Notes under the pieces: generated by a model
The model's database searches: none
What the model was told of the DNA's origin: nothing
The model's input: only the letters and a program-made list of their open reading frames with translations
Translations under genes and position numbers: made by a program
Shown: piece by piece, positions 62,447-64,000 of the stretch
How positions within the stretch are numbered: position 1 is the stretch's first letter
Layout of the letters: each line of letters begins with the position of its first letter
NCBI RefSeq assembly: GCF_900142205.1
Contig: NZ_FRAA01000002.1
Span: forward strand, 618,282 to 682,281
DNA: 64,000 nt
Source: Reichenbachiella agariperforans
GTDB taxonomy: Bacteria; Bacteroidota; Bacteroidia; Cytophagales; Cyclobacteriaceae
Direction of reading: 5' to 3'

Positions 62447-63025
62447 GTGAAGAAACGCATACATAGGAAAATCCGACTCGTCAAGTACATTCTATATAGA
62501 GAGACTCTGATAGATTTTCGAGAGTATGCCTGTTCGTTTTTGGGGTCATTCATAGGGATAGGCTTGATAGGGTTGCTACAGCATACTTTTCTCAATGTCA
62601 ACGATAATTTGTTTTTGATCGGGTCATTCGGAGCATCGAGTGTGCTGATCTATGGAGCCATCCAGAGCCCCCTGTCTCAGCCTCGCAATTTGGTCGGAGG
62701 TCATGTGGTATCGGCGATAGTAGGTGTGACCGTTCAGTTAGTTTTCCCTCATACGCCCCTGATCGCCGCACCACTCGCTGTGTCTCTGTCCATTATCGGG
62801 ATGCAAATGACCAAAACGCTACATCCGCCTGGAGGTGCTACTGCATTGATAGCAGTGTTGGGCTCGGCACAGATCAAAGCCATGGGCTATATGTATGTGC
62901 TGTCGCCAGTCCTCTCGGGTGTATTGATCCTGCTACTCGTGGCGATCGTGGCAAATAACCTAACCCCTCACCGCCAGTACCCTACGACGCGTGCTTTTAC
63001 CCGTGTGATCGTCCGTCGAAAATAA
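62447..63025 (+). CDS. HPP-family membrane protein
   Basis: About 192 residues with four membrane helices. The signature HPPGGATALIAVLGSAQIKA gives the family its name, and LIGSFGASSVLIYGAIQSPL followed by SQPRNLVGGHVVSAIVG is the other conserved block. The family has been linked to nitrite transport in chloroplasts and cyanobacteria; in other bacteria the role is unknown. The first in-frame start is TTG 62396, but GTG 62447 (MKKRIHRKIRLVKY) matches the usual start and length. Confidence 0.88.
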   Translation: MKKRIHRKIRLVKYILYRETLIDFREYACSFLGSFIGIGLIGLLQHTFLNVNDNLFLIGSFGASSVLIYGAIQSPLSQPRNLVGGHVVSAIVGVTVQLVFPHTPLIAAPLAVSLSIIGMQMTKTLHPPGGATALIAVLGSAQIKAMGYMYVLSPVLSGVLILLLVAIVANNLTPHRQYPTTRAFTRVIVRRK

Positions 63026-63149
63026 GGCGGTTTAGTACAAAACAAATGCATCAATCTTGTTTTGGTTTTTCTCGCTAGGTATAGAATATCCTTTACTTTT
63101 ATAGGGACGAAAAATTAGAACTGTCCCAGAGGACTAGACCAAACGATAG

Positions 63150-64000
63150 ATGAAAGATTTTGATATCACCAGACCTGACAAACTACTATTTACAGGACTG
63201 AAAACCCTAGTGAGCCTACCACTTACACTATATACGGATCAAAAAACCAAGGCGAAGGAAACAGGTAAGGTGGCCTTCATCGGGAAGAAAAAAGTAGAAG
63301 AAGTCACCGTACAGCTCTATCAGTATGATGCCAAAATGGTAGACAAAAGAGATGTCGAAGGCTCGATGGATTATGCTGCTGCGTTTTCGAATCAGAAAGT
63401 CAGCTGGGTCAATGTTTACGGTCTCCATGATGTTGATATTATCGAAAAGATAGGCAAGAACCTCAAACTCGACCGGATCACACAGCGTCAGATTCTGGAT
63501 ACTACGTTGCGGCCAAAGGTGGATGAGTATGATACTTACTTGTTTTTTAGCATCAAGTCTATCCTAAAGGATGGGGAAGAAAGCCTGAAAGTAGAGCAGT
63601 TGTCTTTCGTGCTGGGAAGAGATTATGTCGTTTCGTTTCAGGAGGAAGAGGGAGACCACTTTGATCACATCAGAAATAAAATCGTGGAGAAGTTAGGTCT
63701 GATTCGTACCCGAAAGGCAGATTTTCTAGTTTGTCAGTTGCTCGATGCGATTTTGGACAACTACTACGAGACCATCGAGTGGATCAATACCAAGGTAGAG
63801 CGCCTCGAAAAACGGGTCTTTGATAATCCCACGCAGGACATTATCGTAGAGATGGAGCATCTCAAACAGCTCTCCCAAACCATCAAAAAATCATTGACAC
63901 CATTCAAAGACGCACTTCGTGCAATATCTAGCCGTGAGTCTGTATTCATCGCTAAATCTACGCACAAGTATTACATGGACTTGATGAGTAGCTGTGAAGG
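63150..64000 (+). CDS. corA: Magnesium/cobalt transporter CorA (3' partial)
   Basis: The first 283 residues are in the window. The frame begins MKDFDITRPDKLLFTGLKTL and shows the CorA cytoplasmic domain: SWVNVYGLHDVDIIEKIGKN, QRQILDTTLRPKVDEYDTYL, FSIKSIL and VSFQEEEGDHFDHIR. A long stalk helix follows (LLDAILDNYYETIEWINTKV). The two C-terminal membrane helices and the GMN motif lie beyond the window end. CorA is a pentameric Mg2+ channel. The start at ATG 63150 follows from the alignment to the family; no stop occurs before 64000. Confidence 0.92.
   Translation, partial: MKDFDITRPDKLLFTGLKTLVSLPLTLYTDQKTKAKETGKVAFIGKKKVEEVTVQLYQYDAKMVDKRDVEGSMDYAAAFSNQKVSWVNVYGLHDVDIIEKIGKNLKLDRITQRQILDTTLRPKVDEYDTYLFFSIKSILKDGEESLKVEQLSFVLGRDYVVSFQEEEGDHFDHIRNKIVEKLGLIRTRKADFLVCQLLDAILDNYYETIEWINTKVERLEKRVFDNPTQDIIVEMEHLKQLSQTIKKSLTPFKDALRAISSRESVFIAKSTHKYYMDLMSSCE

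Noticed and set aside
1-64000. tRNA, rRNA and insertion-sequence genes
   Set aside because: No cloverleaf, rRNA segment or transposase frame was recognised on either strand; a tRNAscan and ISfinder search would settle this.

Overview
The window is a bacterial chromosome segment, almost certainly from the phylum Bacteroidota and probably the Cytophagales (the order is inferred). The evidence is a GldJ gliding-motility lipoprotein, a DUF4175 protein, DUF3857/transglutaminase proteins, a FecI-FecR-TonB receptor set, promoters of the TAnnTTTG type, a Bacteroidota-type YbeY, many lipoproteins and a GC content near 40%. No rRNA, tRNA, insertion sequence or CRISPR array was found.

Layout: 1-4.1 kb holds an OmpA-domain gene tail, an OxyR-type regulator, an ECF sigma factor, gldJ and comF. 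4.2-14.2 kb is a long + strand block: an unknown lipoprotein, DUF4175, an RsbW-like ATPase, ybeY, mnmG, a methyltransferase and a Big_5 lipoprotein. The gene-free stretch 14161-14542 has DnaA boxes and an AT-rich tract and is read here as the chromosomal replication origin. Several parS-like palindromes lie between 3.4 and 9.7 kb, and strand composition appears to change on either side. 14.5-20.9 kb holds a TPR protein and a MarR-fadN-S23-fadA beta-oxidation operon. 21-31 kb (mostly - strand) holds paired DUF3857 proteins, a MaoC hydratase, a membrane protein and mfd. 31-42 kb is ordinary metabolism: BCCT transporter, S1/P1 nuclease, threonine dehydratase-like enzyme, GDPD, ExoIII, SDR, ROK kinase, GlpD and regulators.

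The accessory stretch is about 43.3-50.8 kb. It begins right after an alpha/beta hydrolase-OsmC fusion gene and ends at a decayed second copy of that gene's 3' end. Between them lie a truncated nuclease-like gene, an SDR/AraC/membrane set, a DUF4386/Crp pair, a membrane-anchored HerA-type ATPase, two copies of a palindromic dispersed repeat (one forming the C-terminus of the DUF4386 protein), an attC-like inverted repeat, an 18-base perfect palindrome, and two adjacent non-coding tandem arrays of 22- and 21-base units. These are the least explained structures here.

The right end (50.8-64 kb) holds an MFS transporter, the FecI/FecR/TonB receptor operon, a CPA2 antiporter, a three-gene cluster of aspartoacylase-like, RimK-like ATP-grasp and retropepsin-like protein, a LysR regulator, an HPP membrane protein and the start of corA.
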